DNA of 64,000 bases from Mercurialis annua (Eukaryota; Streptophyta; Magnoliopsida; Malpighiales; Euphorbiaceae). Under the pieces are notes generated by a model. That model did not search any database and was not told the origin of the DNA. It saw only the letters and a list, made by a program, of their open reading frames with translations. The stretch is from positions 3,536,501 to 3,600,500 of the forward strand of contig NC_065576.1 of assembly GCF_937616625.2 (NCBI RefSeq). Reading direction: 5' to 3'. The position numbers and the translations under genes were made by a program. Of the stretch, positions 1 to 11,889 are shown piece by piece; the first letter of the stretch is position 1, and the number at the start of each line of letters is the position of its first letter.

Positions 1-621
1 AAATTTTTAAATGGGGGGGAAACACGGAATGATGAAAAAATTAAAACTCTAAAAGATCAAAAGAAGGGAAAAGAAGGAGAACAAGACGAAGAACAATGCG
101 AAGAACAAGAACAGAAGGAACAAAATCAAAAATGAAGAACTACCAGGAAATTAAAATTAAAGAAAAGGTAAAATACCTCGCAAGCAAATACGCAGGATCA
201 AAAGAAAGGTAAGGAGCAACTTGAAAACGAGGAATCTTGACAGCAGAAGAAGGAAACCCACGAAAAGCTTGAAGAAATTGAAGGTTAGCAGTTGCAGAGA
301 AAGCAAAGGTTGGAAAAGAAAGAAAATGAAAGAAAATGAACTATTATATAGCCTGAACCAAAGAAACTGAAAAGACGAGATCCCATAATACTAATGGCGC
401 ACGAAGACACTTGTCGTTCATCCAGTCATAACCCTCTACTGATGGACAACACGTGGCAATACAGAATCTTACTAAAGAAGAAACGTCACTCACAAACATA
501 TGAAACGACTCGCCCGGAATACAAAGCGACTCGCCCGTATAAGAGAACTCAGCTCCAAAAGAGCTAAAATCCACTAAGGCATAAATGCCAAACTACTTCA
601 GCTCACTTGCGGGGGGGCTAA
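1..621 (+). mobile_element. Internal 3' tail of an LTR retrotransposon
   Basis: This stretch leads directly into the LTR at 622 and ends in the G-run at 611-617, which fits a polypurine tract. The first 340 bases are strongly purine-rich on the + strand. No gag-pol domain is visible, so it is probably the non-coding 3' part of the element, whose 5' part lies outside the window. A 76-codon frame on the minus strand (344-574) resembles nothing I recognise. The assignment rests on adjacency to the LTR. Confidence 0.6.
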
Positions 622-1214
622 TGATGGATACCGAATCCTACTGTAAGTATAATGGAGCCGAGTTGCAGGAGATCCACTCTCAGGCGACACCGGACTCCCC
701 CTGAAGACGGAAAGATATGAAGGAGATACCGAATCTCTAAGATTCGGTAACACACTGATAAAGACCGAATCCCACATGATCCGCCAAGAGCGCGTCAGGT
801 CCGGAATTCGGGTAAACGACTAAATATGGAAATCTTGTCCTATTTGGACACAAACACTACATATGGAAGGATAAGCTCTACTTTAGGAAGATAAGACTAT
901 TTAGGAAGACGTTCCTAAATAGGACTCTTATCAGATTAAGGTAGATCTCGACAAATCAGGAGAATCCTTACGATACGGCCGAATCCCTACAAAGTAGGAT
1001 TCACCTGCCTAATACAACTCTACTAGGTATATTCGACTACTATAAAAGGAGCACGAGGTATGCCTAGAATCACAATTACATTGATATACTCAAAACGCTG
1101 CTCAAAGCTCTAAACTGACTTTAGCATCGGAGAGTTAATCGGACAACCACCGTCCGGTTAGCTTCTACCCTGTTTTGCAGGTTCACTCACCGGTTCAGAA
1201 GGCAGACTCCATCA
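622..1214 (+). mobile_element. LTR (3' copy) of a Ty3/gypsy-like retrotransposon
   Basis: The 593-bp unit begins TGATGG and ends CCATCA, a perfect terminal inverted repeat. A G-run polypurine tract lies immediately upstream. A TATA box (TATAAAAGG, from 1041) is followed by a U5-like region with a cggagag motif and a tgttttgcaggt motif, both common in plant gypsy LTRs. The order polypurine tract then LTR makes this the 3' LTR of a plus-oriented element. The 5' partner is outside the window, so a target duplication cannot be checked. Confidence 0.8.
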
Positions 1215-1706
1215 ATAATTAATAAGTTATATCGTTAAAAAAATAAAACCATATCCACCTTTGTAAATCGGCAGTGATTCACTTTTTTAGTTTAGTATTA
1301 AGTTTGTTTTAATTTTATATATACAAATTTTGGATCTATTATTTTGTCATCTGCAAATGTTTTTCTATTTTCAATTAGTTTTATATATTGTACTATTTTT
1401 TCATAAATATATTAATAAAGCGGCAATATGAATTATTATTAAAGAAAATTTTGTTTTTAATATCTTTTAAAATTAGACTAATTTTTTTGAAATAACTATT
1501 AAAGTGGACATATTGTTGAATTGCTCATTTATTATTTGAATAAAATCCTCACCTTGTATTTATTGAGTTTATTTTTATTATTTAATCTGGATCAAATTGT
1601 ATTTCTATTTTTCTATCAATAAAATATTTATTATTATTATAAAAGATAAGTTATCATTTTAAATATGAATTAAAAGATTAATATTTTAAAAAATTAAATT
1701 TAACCA
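1215..1706. other. AT-rich spacer, nothing recognised
   Basis: About 490 bases of AT-rich sequence between the LTR and the MULE MITE. No coding frame, clear inverted repeat or RNA gene was seen. Confidence 0.6.
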
Positions 1707-1715
1707 TTTTAATTA

Positions 1716-2217
1716 GGCCTAATTTCTTAAAAAAATCCACTTTTTAGCCCCTTTTTCAATCCTACACTGACATTAAAAACTGGTCAATTTTATCCTATTT
1801 CGTAATTTTATGTTTCAATTGTACCCTGAAATATTAAATTGATGTCTTTTTTATTTGGAAAAAATTCAAAAACGTTCTCCATGTCTAACATATATTAATT
1901 GTATAAGTTTAAAATTTATTTAAATTTAGTTAAATCAATTAATAATTTAAATTAGTTTTAATTTGACTGTGGTTTTTAGTTAGTTTTTAAAAATAAAAGA
2001 TTTATTTGTACTTTTTGAATGAAAATAAATCTATTTTTATCTTTAAACTTAGTTAATTGAATGATTTCATCCTTTAAGTAAAACAATTATCAAAAATTGA
2101 AAAATTGAGATACAATTGAAGTAATAAAATGCGAAATAGGGTAAAACTGACTATTTTTTAACGTCATGGTAGGATTAAAAAGAGGCTGAAAGGTTGGAAT
2201 TTTTATAACGTTAGGCA
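1716..2217. mobile_element. MULE-type MITE, copy 1
   Basis: The 502-bp element has long imperfect terminal inverted repeats. The left end starts GGCCTAATTTC. The right end, read in reverse, starts TGCCTAACG, and similarity continues inward for about 100 bases through caatcctac and a shared tattttaccctatttcg-like block. It is flanked by a perfect 9-bp direct repeat ttttaatta (1707-1715 and 2218-2226), the duplication size expected of Mutator-like elements. It is non-coding. A second copy of the family lies at 27727-28707. Confidence 0.85.
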
Positions 2218-2399
2218 TTTTAATTATACTAGTTTCGCATTACGTGCTACGCACGTGGCTCGTAACGTAATTTGTCAATTTATCATAGGGATTTTTAGAC
2301 AAATACCTATAAAACACCAAAATATTCTCAACAACACCTATTGACTAAAATTAATTAAAATTTACTCTTTGACCAAGATCTGTTGCAGAAATAAACTTT

Positions 2400-2594
2400 T
2401 TATTTTAAAAAATACGACTTATTCATTTTACCCAAGCAATTACTTAGTTCACTTGGCTCTCCTTCACCTGCCATTGTTTCTGTTGCCACTTTACTGTCGC
2501 ACTCATTTTTCAAATTGACAGATTGAATTTGATCTTCCCAAATTAAGAATTGTGCTTGATTTTGTAGTGCAGCCATAGTGTCTTGGTAACTCAT
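2400..2594 (-). pseudogene. Possible captured coding scrap in H1
   Basis: An open frame of 64 codons on the minus strand has protein-like composition: NQAQFLIWEDQIQSV, then an acidic stretch. It lies just inside the 3' end of the Helitron. I do not recognise a family. Helitrons often carry exon fragments, so capture is an inference. It could equally be a chance frame. Confidence 0.25.
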
Positions 2595-3349
2595 TGCTGC
2601 AAAATCTTAAATCTGAACCATGTTTAGACGCGACCTGAGATTCCCAATAGTGGACAAAAACCAAAGGGTGGGTGGCGACACAAAAGACCTAGACGAAACA
2701 GGCAAGAATAACACGAACCCTGATGAAAATTAGGAAACCGCAGATGGCCAATTCGAATTCATTGATGGTGCGAGCGGATCTGAAGTCGATTTTGGAACTA
2801 ATTGATTCAATTTTAATTCAGCTTCATAAGAAGTTATGGATGTTGGAGTGATCAATAACTTAAAATTTTCCATGCACTTTTTTTTATTAGGGGAGTGGTG
2901 ACAGACCGTAATGGTAAAGAGTAACCTGACAAAATGGCTATGTTCAATTGTTCATGCTTCTAATTCAAATACTCAGTTAATGCATCAAGTCTGGAAATAA
3001 ACATTAGGCTTATATCTTTGGTTAGCCAAATACATGGATCTTCTTATTTCCATATACTTTTTTGTGGAAAATGTAAAAATGGATGCATACACTTCATTCG
3101 CATGAGTAAGATGCTACATCAGATGTCTTAAACCTCTTCAATGCACCCCCAGCATGATCAGGTGTATATAATTTAGTATATTTCAAATACAAATAGTTAT
3201 TAAATTAATTGTTTTAGAGTTTAACATCAAGGTTATTAAATGTCTGAAATTAATTTTTAATTTAAAAATTTCAATCTTTTAAATTTAGTTTACCACAAAT
3301 TTATCATGTGCTTATCATAAAATTTCTTTTAGTTTACTAAAAAATAATT

Positions 3350-4760
3350 TTCTATTAGATTACTATCGGTTTACTACTGGGTAAATTGAGAAATAACATA
3401 TTCAAATCATTGATGTGAGCATGCTTTCATATTAATTTTACTATTGCAACTCTTGATTCCTAAACTTAAACTCTCATAATTATGCATTTTCCCTCTCTAT
3501 TCATCAACTTTGGTGGTTAGAAAGATAAACTTAAACTACCATAGATTTTTTATTGTTTTAACATAATAAACCATTTTAAAATTTCATTCAGTACAAAATA
3601 AGTTTACCATATATTTACTATTAGTTCACTAACAGTTTATTAAGGGTCTACTGTTGGGTTTTTTAAAAAATAAATTACTATTTTTTTATTTTTAAATCAT
3701 AAAATATTAAAATGAATTATTACCTAGTTTACTATCAGTTTATCAACAATAGTATAAAAAATATACTAAATTAGTTTCAACTTTATTACTTTTATTTTAC
3801 AGTAAAAAATAAATTTATTATTAATTTATTATCGATTTACTAACGGTTTACTAAACATTTGTTTACTATTAGTTCACTAACAGTTTACTAAGGGTGTATT
3901 ATCGATTTACTTAAAAAATAAATTACTATTTTTATTTTTTAATCATAAAATGTTAAAATGAATTATTACTTAATTTATTATCAGTTTACTAACAATAGTA
4001 TAAAAAATGTACTAAATTAGTTTCAACTTTATTACTTTTATTTAAAATAAAAATAAGTATACTATTAATTTATTATTGGTTTACTAACGGTTTACTAAAT
4101 ATATGTTTACTATTAGTTCACTAACAGTTTATTAAGGTCCACTATCGGTTTACTTAAAAAATAAATTACAATTTTTTATTTTTAAATCATAAAATATTAA
4201 AATGAATTATCACTTAATTTACTATCAGTTTACCAACAATAGTATAAAAAATGTACTGAATTAGTTTCAACTTTATAACTGAATTAGTTTCAATTAATTT
4301 ACTATTTTTTACTTTCAAATTATAAAATATTTAATTTTTACTTTCAAATTATAAAATATTTAGTTTACTATCAGTTTACCAACGTTATTATAAAAAACGT
4401 ACTAAATTAGTTTCGATTTTATTACTTTTATTTTGCAATAGAAATAAGTTTACTATTAATTTAATACAGTTTCAGTTTACTAACAGATTACTAACGGTGT
4501 ACTAAATATCTGTTTTATTATAAGTTCACTAACGGTTTATTAATGGTCTACTATGCTTTCAGTCATTTCATGTTGGATTGGCTTAAAATCTGAGTTTCAG
4601 AATTATAAAGCTATAATATACTATTTTATTAAGTTTACTATCACTATTATAAAATATGTATGAAACTAGTTTCACTTTATTTACTATCAATTACTCAACA
4701 AAAATTTACTATTCGTTTATTCTAATTTACTAAAAAATAATTCTGTTATTAGTAAACTAA
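3350..4760. repeat. Degenerate tandem-repeat block inside H1
   Basis: Units of roughly 200-250 bases recur. Each contains variants of gtttactaacggtttac, actattagttcactaac and the stretch agtataaaaaatgtac followed by taaattagtttcaac. Copies are recognisable near 3600-3800, 3830-4050, 4080-4280 and 4360-4560. Internal minisatellites are common in Helitrons. A related gtttactaacgg-type cluster occurs at 36240-36570. Confidence 0.7.
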
Positions 4761-4877
4761 GAGTAATTCAATAGCAAACTACGAATATTTACAAATAAAA
4801 AAATGAATAGATTTATCAAATGAAGTATGCAGTACACAATCTTTTTTTGTTAGAGACAATTCCCATCTACCATATCA

Positions 4878-4941
4878 ATCCTTGATAACTTGCTTCTGGG
4901 CATCATCGAAGTAGGTTGCAGTTTGAGCAGGAACACCAAAT
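4878..4941 (-). pseudogene. Possible HSP70-like fragment captured in H1
   Basis: On the minus strand this reads a frame containing YFDDAQKQVIKD. It resembles the conserved HSP70 ATPase-domain signature around P-A-Y-F-x-D-x-Q-R-Q-A-T-K-D. It directly follows the PPR fragment in a different frame and ends in a stop. The match is short and may be coincidence. If real, H1 carries fragments of two unrelated genes. Confidence 0.3.
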
Positions 4942-4958
4942 TAGCAAATAAACAAAAG

Positions 4959-5036
4959 CCATCTCTCAATTCTAGCACCATCATACAAGTTGAAAGCCAT
5001 TTCAACATTATCGGCGCGTCCGTAGCAATCAATCAT
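4959..5036 (-). pseudogene. Captured PPR-protein exon fragment in H1
   Basis: Twenty-six codons on the minus strand read MIDCYGRADNVEMAFN, then LYDGARIERW. This is a clear P-type pentatricopeptide motif: helix A, turn, helix B with the A-x-x-L-Y-D pattern. It resembles the SVR7/At4g16390 group of chloroplast PPR proteins. The frame stops shortly after the match, and no flanking repeats of the parent gene are seen. It is best explained as a small exon piece picked up by the Helitron. It is non-functional as it stands. Confidence 0.6.
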
Positions 5037-6474
5037 ATAGTGGAATTTTGATCCATTTTCCAGAAATAATTTAGAACGATGTCCTTGTTTTTGTGCAAGT
5101 GACATGGAATTTTATTCATAAAAAAAGTGACATGGAATTTAAAAGGCCCGACTGCACACAAACTTAGCCCACCCTCTTTATCACCTGAACAAACAAATTC
5201 TTTATGGCTCATTCTTTTAATAGCATTGATAAATAATTACAATTCAAATTCACAAAACTCTCCTTAAATAGTACAAATCACTCAACTCTGCACAATAATC
5301 ATCATTAATTTCTAAATGGCACACACCCATCAGTATCAAAACCAAAGAAAAAGTAGCACCAATCAAAATAAGCTCAAAGCTTCACTTGGATAAAACAACA
5401 AACAGTTGGTGAGCTATCTCATGTTTAGAACAGACGAAAGAGATTTGATTAAATATTCGACTGTCAGATTCACCGATCTCATCATCGTCACTCTCAACAA
5501 TCTCGACGTTGTCGTTTACTCCAAGCGAACTCAAAAACTAGCAGATTACTTCTACCAACAATGGCCAAGTAATGGCAGGCCATTAAAGGAAGAAAAAGAC
5601 CGTGTTGAGAATAACATGTTACCTAGAAAAAAGAAGCTGTACATTTCAATATATTGAGCGGTAAAAACATCAAATAAGAACGTGAAAAAGAAATGAAGAA
5701 GAAGAATGTCGTATTTTTGTGGCGAGCCATGCCCAGTCGTATTAGTGAGATTATTTATGTGTTTAACGGTGGTGTGTGTAATTTCCTCTTTATCATATTA
5801 ATGCAAACCATTAGTTATTATACTTTAGATTTGTTGCATCTATTAAATGTTCATGTTAATAATTTTTTAATTTATTATTAATTGATTAACTATTAAAAGT
5901 TTCATGGTCATTGATTGATTAATTATGAATAAAATAATTATTAATCGTTAAAAATATAATATAGTTGAAATTTGAGATGAATTGGGAGTTCATGAATTTG
6001 ATTTGAATAAAACAACTAATATTTAAAAATTTACTAATACACTACAAATACATTAATCAATATTGTGTGTACTTATATTTTTAGTAATTTTTCTTGTATT
6101 ATTGCAAATATGGATAGATATATAAAACTAATGGGACGGCGGTGCTGAATATTTGATATTATTGCCAATTTACTAATTGTTCAAGTTGTAGTAAGAAAAA
6201 AATTTAATTACTCAAAAATTTGTAGTTGTAGATATGGTATAAAATTCTATAAAATAGGTGAGTATTTTAATTGTATTGAAAGTAGTTTCAATTAGCTAAT
6301 ATTTAGGTAGAATAGTTAATATTGTATAATAATTTAAATAGTGTTAAGGATATTAACGTAAATGTGCCTTCCCCCCAATCCGTGCTTTTATATATAGTAT
6401 AGATTTAGTACAATATATTTTTACAATATGAGAAATATGAGAAAGGAGATAATGTTACATTGACCATTTTCACT

Positions 6475-7180
6475 TATTATGTCATTTCACCCGTCTATCC
6501 TGATATTCGAGTTTTATATTATCATAGTCCCTAAATTTTATTTTCGGCCTATAAACCCCCTAAATTTTAATTTGGTGATCACAAAAAACTTTTTGTCCAA
6601 AAAATAGCTAAAATACCCCTAAATAAAAAAATAAAAAATCGAACCAAACCAAACCCAACCCAATTATATCTAAAACTACCCATCCAATCCCCTAACCGCC
6701 ACCCATTTACCCACGCAACCTAACTGCCGCCACCCGCCGCTGCTCCACCCACCACCGATGCCGCCTCACCCATCCACCGTCGCTCCACCCACCCGTTGAC
6801 TCGTCTTCTTAGGTGAGAAGATGACCAGTTGGTTCGTCTTCTAAGGTGAGAAAACACTCAGTGACCAAAACAAATCCGAAGATAGCAGAGGTAGCAGAGG
6901 TAATTTTTGTCGGATGTGTAGCGGTGGGTGGGTGGGTGTCGATTTTAAATTTGATTAGATGAATTTAGGTTTGATTAGGTAGTTTTAGGTTTGATTGTTT
7001 TGAGTTGGATCAGTTTAATTTTTTTTTAATTACACATTAACTATGAGTATTTTAGTCATTTTTTGGGCAAACGGATTTTTGTGATCGCCAAATTAAAACT
7101 TAAAGAATTCGCTGGCCAAAAACGAAGGGACTATGGTAATGGAAAGCTCGAATGTCAGGGATGACAGGAAAAAATACCCC
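6475..7180. mobile_element. MITE or small MULE with about 120-bp inverted repeats
   Basis: The left arm (about 6475-6620) and the reverse complement of the right arm (about 7045-7180) match through blocks such as cctgatattcgag/cctgacattcgag, catagtcccttcg-like and ttttaatttggcgatcaca. The centre (6700-6930) is unusually GC-rich with ccaccc/gccgcc runs, possibly a captured exon or low-complexity sequence. No convincing target duplication was seen, so the exact ends are uncertain. It lies 0.3 kb upstream of the B3 gene start. Confidence 0.6.
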
Positions 7181-7500
7181 AAGCGTGACAAACGGTGTAG
7201 AACACGTGAAAATCAGGTGCCTGCGAAACAAAAATGAAAAAGAGATCTACACCAAGACTTAAACACAAACCTTAAAGTTATGTGTTTTATCCTGAACAGT
7301 TAAAGCAGTAAATTTTAAAAATCTCACAAGTTAGGTAACTCAGTTTAAAAGTAAAAAAAATAGTATAATGAGCGTATTTAGTAAGCCTGAAAGACTCGCT
7401 TATTTCATTTCTCTCTCTTTTATTTCAAGCTTTTTTCCAGGGTTTTCTTTTCCAGGGACTTTTTCTTTCTTTTTACTTTCAACTCTCAGGTCACCTTGAA

Positions 7501-10500
7501 ATGGCAGAAACCGTCAAGACCGAAGCGGCAGAAGACGGAAATTTCGACAGAGCGACACCGTTTCACGAAAACAAATCGAAATCTGTTGTTCTTGGCGGTG
7601 GCCGTGGCGGTGACGAAGAAGAAGAAAACGTAACGCTGGCTCAATTGTCCTTCTCTTCTCCGTCTTCTAGTCCTTTGCAGCCTACTCCTCTCGCTTCTTC
7701 TTCTTCGGTACGTTTCGTTTTAAATCGAAAATGTCAGTTCAGATCTGCTGTTTTTCGTTTGATTTTCGGTTTCTGTCAAAAGAATTTAACAGGCTGTTTA
7801 GCAGGCTATTAAAATGCATGAAACGATGTCGTTTACTTGCTAATGTTTTCGATTTGCGGTTTTCAATTCTTGATTTCAGGTTTTGGAGAAAACTGAGAAA
7901 CGTATTAAATTCAAGAGACGCTACATAGATTCAGATTCCAAGATTAAGCATGTAAGTCTGCTTTCCTTCGCGTTTTCCTCGTCTTTTGCATTTTTTCGAG
8001 GTTTATTGTTTCGAAATTGTGATTTTCCATTTGTTTTTGTATTGAACAGGCAATGACAGGTCATGCAGGGAAATGCATATGGTCGGTTGAGATTCTGAAA
8101 TGAAATGTGTTTTCATATTTTAAGCTGTTTCAGTTGTCGAAATTTTGTTTTATTTATGATAATTCTGATCTTGTTTTGTGAAGCTGTAGGCAAAGTAAGC
8201 CTGCAATTGATAGATCAACGACTCACGGGGAATTTAAGTCTGCTGCCATGATTCGAGCGGAGGAGATTCAGTCAAATCTAGAGTCGACGTACCCTAGCTT
8301 TATGAAGTCTTTGGTTAGATCACATGTTGGTAGTTGTTTTTGGATGGTAAGCTTACTGGAACAATAGGAAGTTAAGTTATTTTAAGAAAATAACCTTGTC
8401 GTAGAAATAATGTTGCGTATCTATTTTCATATTAGTTAACTATTGCTACTGTTGTTACTATTAACAGGGACTTCCTGGACCATTCTGTAGAGCACACTTA
8501 CCACGTGAAGACTCGGTTGTTACTTTGGAAGATGAAGATGGGCAAGAATTCAGGATGAAGTACATTGGGTATAAGACAGGTTTGAGTGCTGGTTGGAGGC
8601 AGTTTGCTGTTGCACACAGATTGCTCGAAGGAGATGTGCTGGTCTTTCAGTTAACTGGACCTTGCAGATTTAAGGTGATAATCTGACTTGCCTTTAATAT
8701 GTCCTTATTTTGTGATAATTGTGAAAATGAACGTACAAATCTCTAATGAAACATACAGATTACATAATGACCCTCATGACTCCTATGATATCTATGTATA
8801 TGCTAAATCACAGGGACAATAGCAAGCTGACATATCTGGATGTTCCTTTGTAAATTACATTGCAATGGAAAATGATTTATTTTCTCTTGTGACTTTAACT
8901 TTAAATTCCAGGCAGAAGTAACTCAATTACTTGCATTAAAAGAAGTCTGCATACTTATGTTACACGATCTCATGAAGCACATTTACAAACACAACGAAAG
9001 GGATAATAATGATAATGCTTTTTTGTGCTTCCACCGATCTCCTATCAAAAACTGACAAATGTGTGATTGTAGAGTCAGTATAAATGGGATAGATAGAGGG
9101 CAAATGGAGTATATAGATTTGAGATGCTCTATATATTTTAAGGTAGCACACAAAGTTTTATCTGGAAAGGAAATTATTCATCAGGATATGAGATTAGTAG
9201 AGGTCAAAACTAAATGTGAAGGATGAATAAGACAGCTAGAAATTTTTTGATCTTAGAATGAACGTGTCACATCACATGTATGAGACTGGTGAAATGGGTA
9301 AGATTTTTCATTGATTAACTTGATTAGTGTTCTCAAGCTCCTTCGCTTCTATCGTCAATTTTTCTTACTACTTGAAAAGCTGTATGGATCAACGCATGGA
9401 GTTACCTTTTTGTTTCCTTGGTTTGTAGTTGAGCACACAGCATAGGTAGAGCTAGGGCTGTGAACTAGCTGAGCTAAGCTGAATGTAGTTGCGCTCTGAC
9501 ATGTTCAAGTGTTCTCACTGCATTTTCACCTAAGCTCGTCAACTTCTAGAATAGTAACTCTCTAAATGCAGACATACCTTGCTCAAACTGATGATTTTGT
9601 TTGTTAGAACTTAGACGTTTTCTTATTTTATTTACTTGAGTCTGTTTTACCAAGTAGACGTGTTCTTTAATCAAGATTTTGTTTTTAGTAATCTAACGCT
9701 CTGAGTTGGCAATTCTCTGGAATTCCAACCTACTCTCATTCTGCTCTCATATGTAAGGAAAACATAATTCATGAGGACTTGCACACCAGAAACTTCCATG
9801 AGGTGTAACACATTGTAGGGGTCATTACCTTGAGACTCTTGAACAATAACTCATCAGCTTTTATCATTGATATGGAATGATACTTTTATCTGCTGATTAC
9901 CTTTGAAAAATATCTTAAGGCGATGTCAACAAACAGAGAAGTTGTGAAGCCTGGTTCTAAGTGCTAAGGTCTGCATGTAGGCTATTTGAAACATTAGAAA
10001 TCACCTATAAGTTCCTGGAATGCCAAATTCTTCCATTTAATTAACAAGCAAGAGCCCAGAAGAGTTGTTGATATGTTATTTTTGATGTATAATTATAGGA
10101 TCACATTGGATCCATTTTCTTATCTGATAAGGTTAGCATAGTCATTGCTTGATCTGAAGATGTTAGTTTCCAGTAGAGTATGCCATTCTTAAGCATCCAG
10201 AATGTTCTAGAGGGAAGAAATTTTATCTAATAGTAAGAGCCACAATTTTCATACTCCAACTTACTCTTTAAGTTTTCAGCCACTGCACGAGTGATTTGAG
10301 GCAGTTGTGCCAAAGAAGTCGATGGAAATAACAAACAACCACTAATTTTAAAGAATCTGGAACATTTAGTTAGAAATAAAAGACTATTTGAGGCTTAGTG
10401 ACTAGTGGCTGTAGCTAAGAGCATTCAAGTTTTAGGCATGGCCTTTGGCATGACTACATTAGCAACATGTATTATGAAAAACCATGTTTGGTTTGCTGAA

Positions 10501-11889
10501 TAGAGTATATCTATTTATAAAGAATAGAATAGTCAGTCTTTCATTTTTGGGAAAATACTTATTCCATAAAAATTATATAATTATATAATTCCATGGAATT
10601 GCTATATTTATCTAAAATTTGAACAAGAGCAATGAATAGCTGTTTTATATAGGATAGCTATTGTATTCCTTATCAGTTTTATGAACTAAGTGGCCTTAGT
10701 TTTGTGACATCGTCTCCCTTTACCTTATTTGCTTCACTCTGTCAAAGTTAGAGAAACATTTTCCTTTTGTTGATTGTGGCTAATATGTAATAGCACACTT
10801 GGTTTTTATCTGGAATAAAGAAGAGGTGGCATTTGTGTAGGAGGGAGAGAGATGTGAAACTCTGCATCTTGTATTTTCTTGCAGTTTAGTTCATTGTTTT
10901 ATTCCTCGGTTCAAACAACTTGGCTGAAGTATTTGATTTTTCTTTTCTTCAGGTGTACATAATAAGGGCAAACGACTTGGCTGAAGTTGACGGGGCTCTA
11001 GGCCTGCTAACTTTGGATCCTCATATTAAACAGAATGATGCAGGCAAGTTGGATGATATCCGTTTCTTGCATAATTTCTAGATTGTATCTAGTTTTTAAC
11101 AAATCCGTGCGGTTTTTCAATTATGATAAAGCAGAAATGGCAACGGTACCCTGTATAACTGTAAAGAGAAAAAGACCTAGGTCACTTCCGTTGGCCGTTG
11201 TCCAAAAGAAGAATAAGAAGTCTAGCCGCTCAAAAATATCAGTCCCAAAGACTGCACGAGCAGCTGAGCAGTCAGAAAATGATAGTGAAGAAGTTGGTTC
11301 AGAAGTTCTAGAAGGCTTCAAATTGTCGTCGCCGGCTCTTCAATTCGAAGACGTAACAAGTTTTGAAAATTTTAACATTCTGGTCGATGGTTTGGTTTTG
11401 GATTCTGAATTATCCGAAGAAATCAGAAGGAAATACTACTCTCTCTGCTGCAGTCAGAACGCGTTTCTTCACGAAAATCTCATCAAGGGTATAAATTTTA
11501 AGTTAATTGCCGGAATTATTTCCGAAACTGTTAATATCGCTGATGCTATTAGAGCTTCTAATATTACCACCTCAAGGGCGGAATTTGATACGTGGGACAA
11601 GACTCTGAAAGCCTCTGAACATTTTGGCATGAAGATCGGATTCTTACGCGCTAGGCTGAGTCGACTTGTAAGCCTTGCCTTTGATTCAGAAGGTGCCTCA
11701 AAAACTAGGAGATACATAGAAGCAAGAACTGAAAGAGTTCACACAGAGGATAAAATAAGAAGTCTCGAAGCAAAGCTCGAGGAATTGAAGGCTGCTCACG
11801 AAAGATATGGCGCTGACATTATGAGTCTCAAGTCGAAAGCTGAAAGCTACGAGATGAAGTTCCAGGAAGAAATTCTCGCGCCGTGGTAA
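7501..11889 (+). CDS. B3-domain transcription factor, seven exons, about 506 aa
   Basis: Likely nuclear DNA-binding protein of the plant B3 superfamily, closest in my recollection to the B3 proteins annotated Os01g0234100-like. Exons: 7501-7707, 7880-7951, 8050-8081 (uncertain), 8190-8346, 8468-8674, 10953-11043, 11135-11889. The N-terminus carries an acidic segment and VTLAQLSF. The B3 domain, roughly residues 143-232, shows SLVRSHVGSCFWMGLPGPFC, then YKTGLSAGWRQFAVAH, then LLEGDVLVFQL and VYIIRAND. A basic KRKRPR patch follows as a probable nuclear signal. The C-terminal half (LDSELSEEIRRKYY onward) ends in a coiled coil. Intron 5 is 2.3 kb. Intron 6 uses a GC donor (AG|GCAAGT at 11044) and an AG acceptor at 11133-11134, which joins the frame exactly. 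The third exon is the weakest call, because its donor GTCGGT is poor. Confidence 0.85.
8675..10952 (+). other. Large intron 5 of the B3 gene
   Basis: The 2278-bp intron has a GTGATAATC donor and a ttttcttcttttcttcag-like acceptor. It is less AT-rich than the intergenic DNA, and no transposon ends were recognised. Small frames in it have no family resemblance. Confidence 0.7.

Larger units (their letters stand above)
2229..6403 (-). mobile_element. Non-autonomous Helitron H1, 4.2 kb
   Basis: On the minus strand the 5' end at 6403 reads TCTATACTATATATAAAAGC. The 3' end at 2229 reads CTAG, preceded by the hairpin ACGTGC GTA GCACGT (2242-2256) and a 9-base spacer. The flanking host bases are A and T (2228 and 6404), the usual Helitron A|T target. 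There are no terminal inverted repeats or target duplication, as expected. No Rep/helicase gene is present, so it must be mobilised in trans. Inside are a PPR fragment (4959-5036), other possible gene scraps and a tandem-repeat block. The 5' end and 3' hairpin match H2 at 27734-28284. Confidence 0.85.

Noticed and set aside
11035..11134. B3 C-terminal region as a separate gene starting at ATG 11035
   Set aside because: The first 33 codons of that frame are intronic. Splicing at the GC donor joins the region to the B3 domain in frame, as in related proteins.
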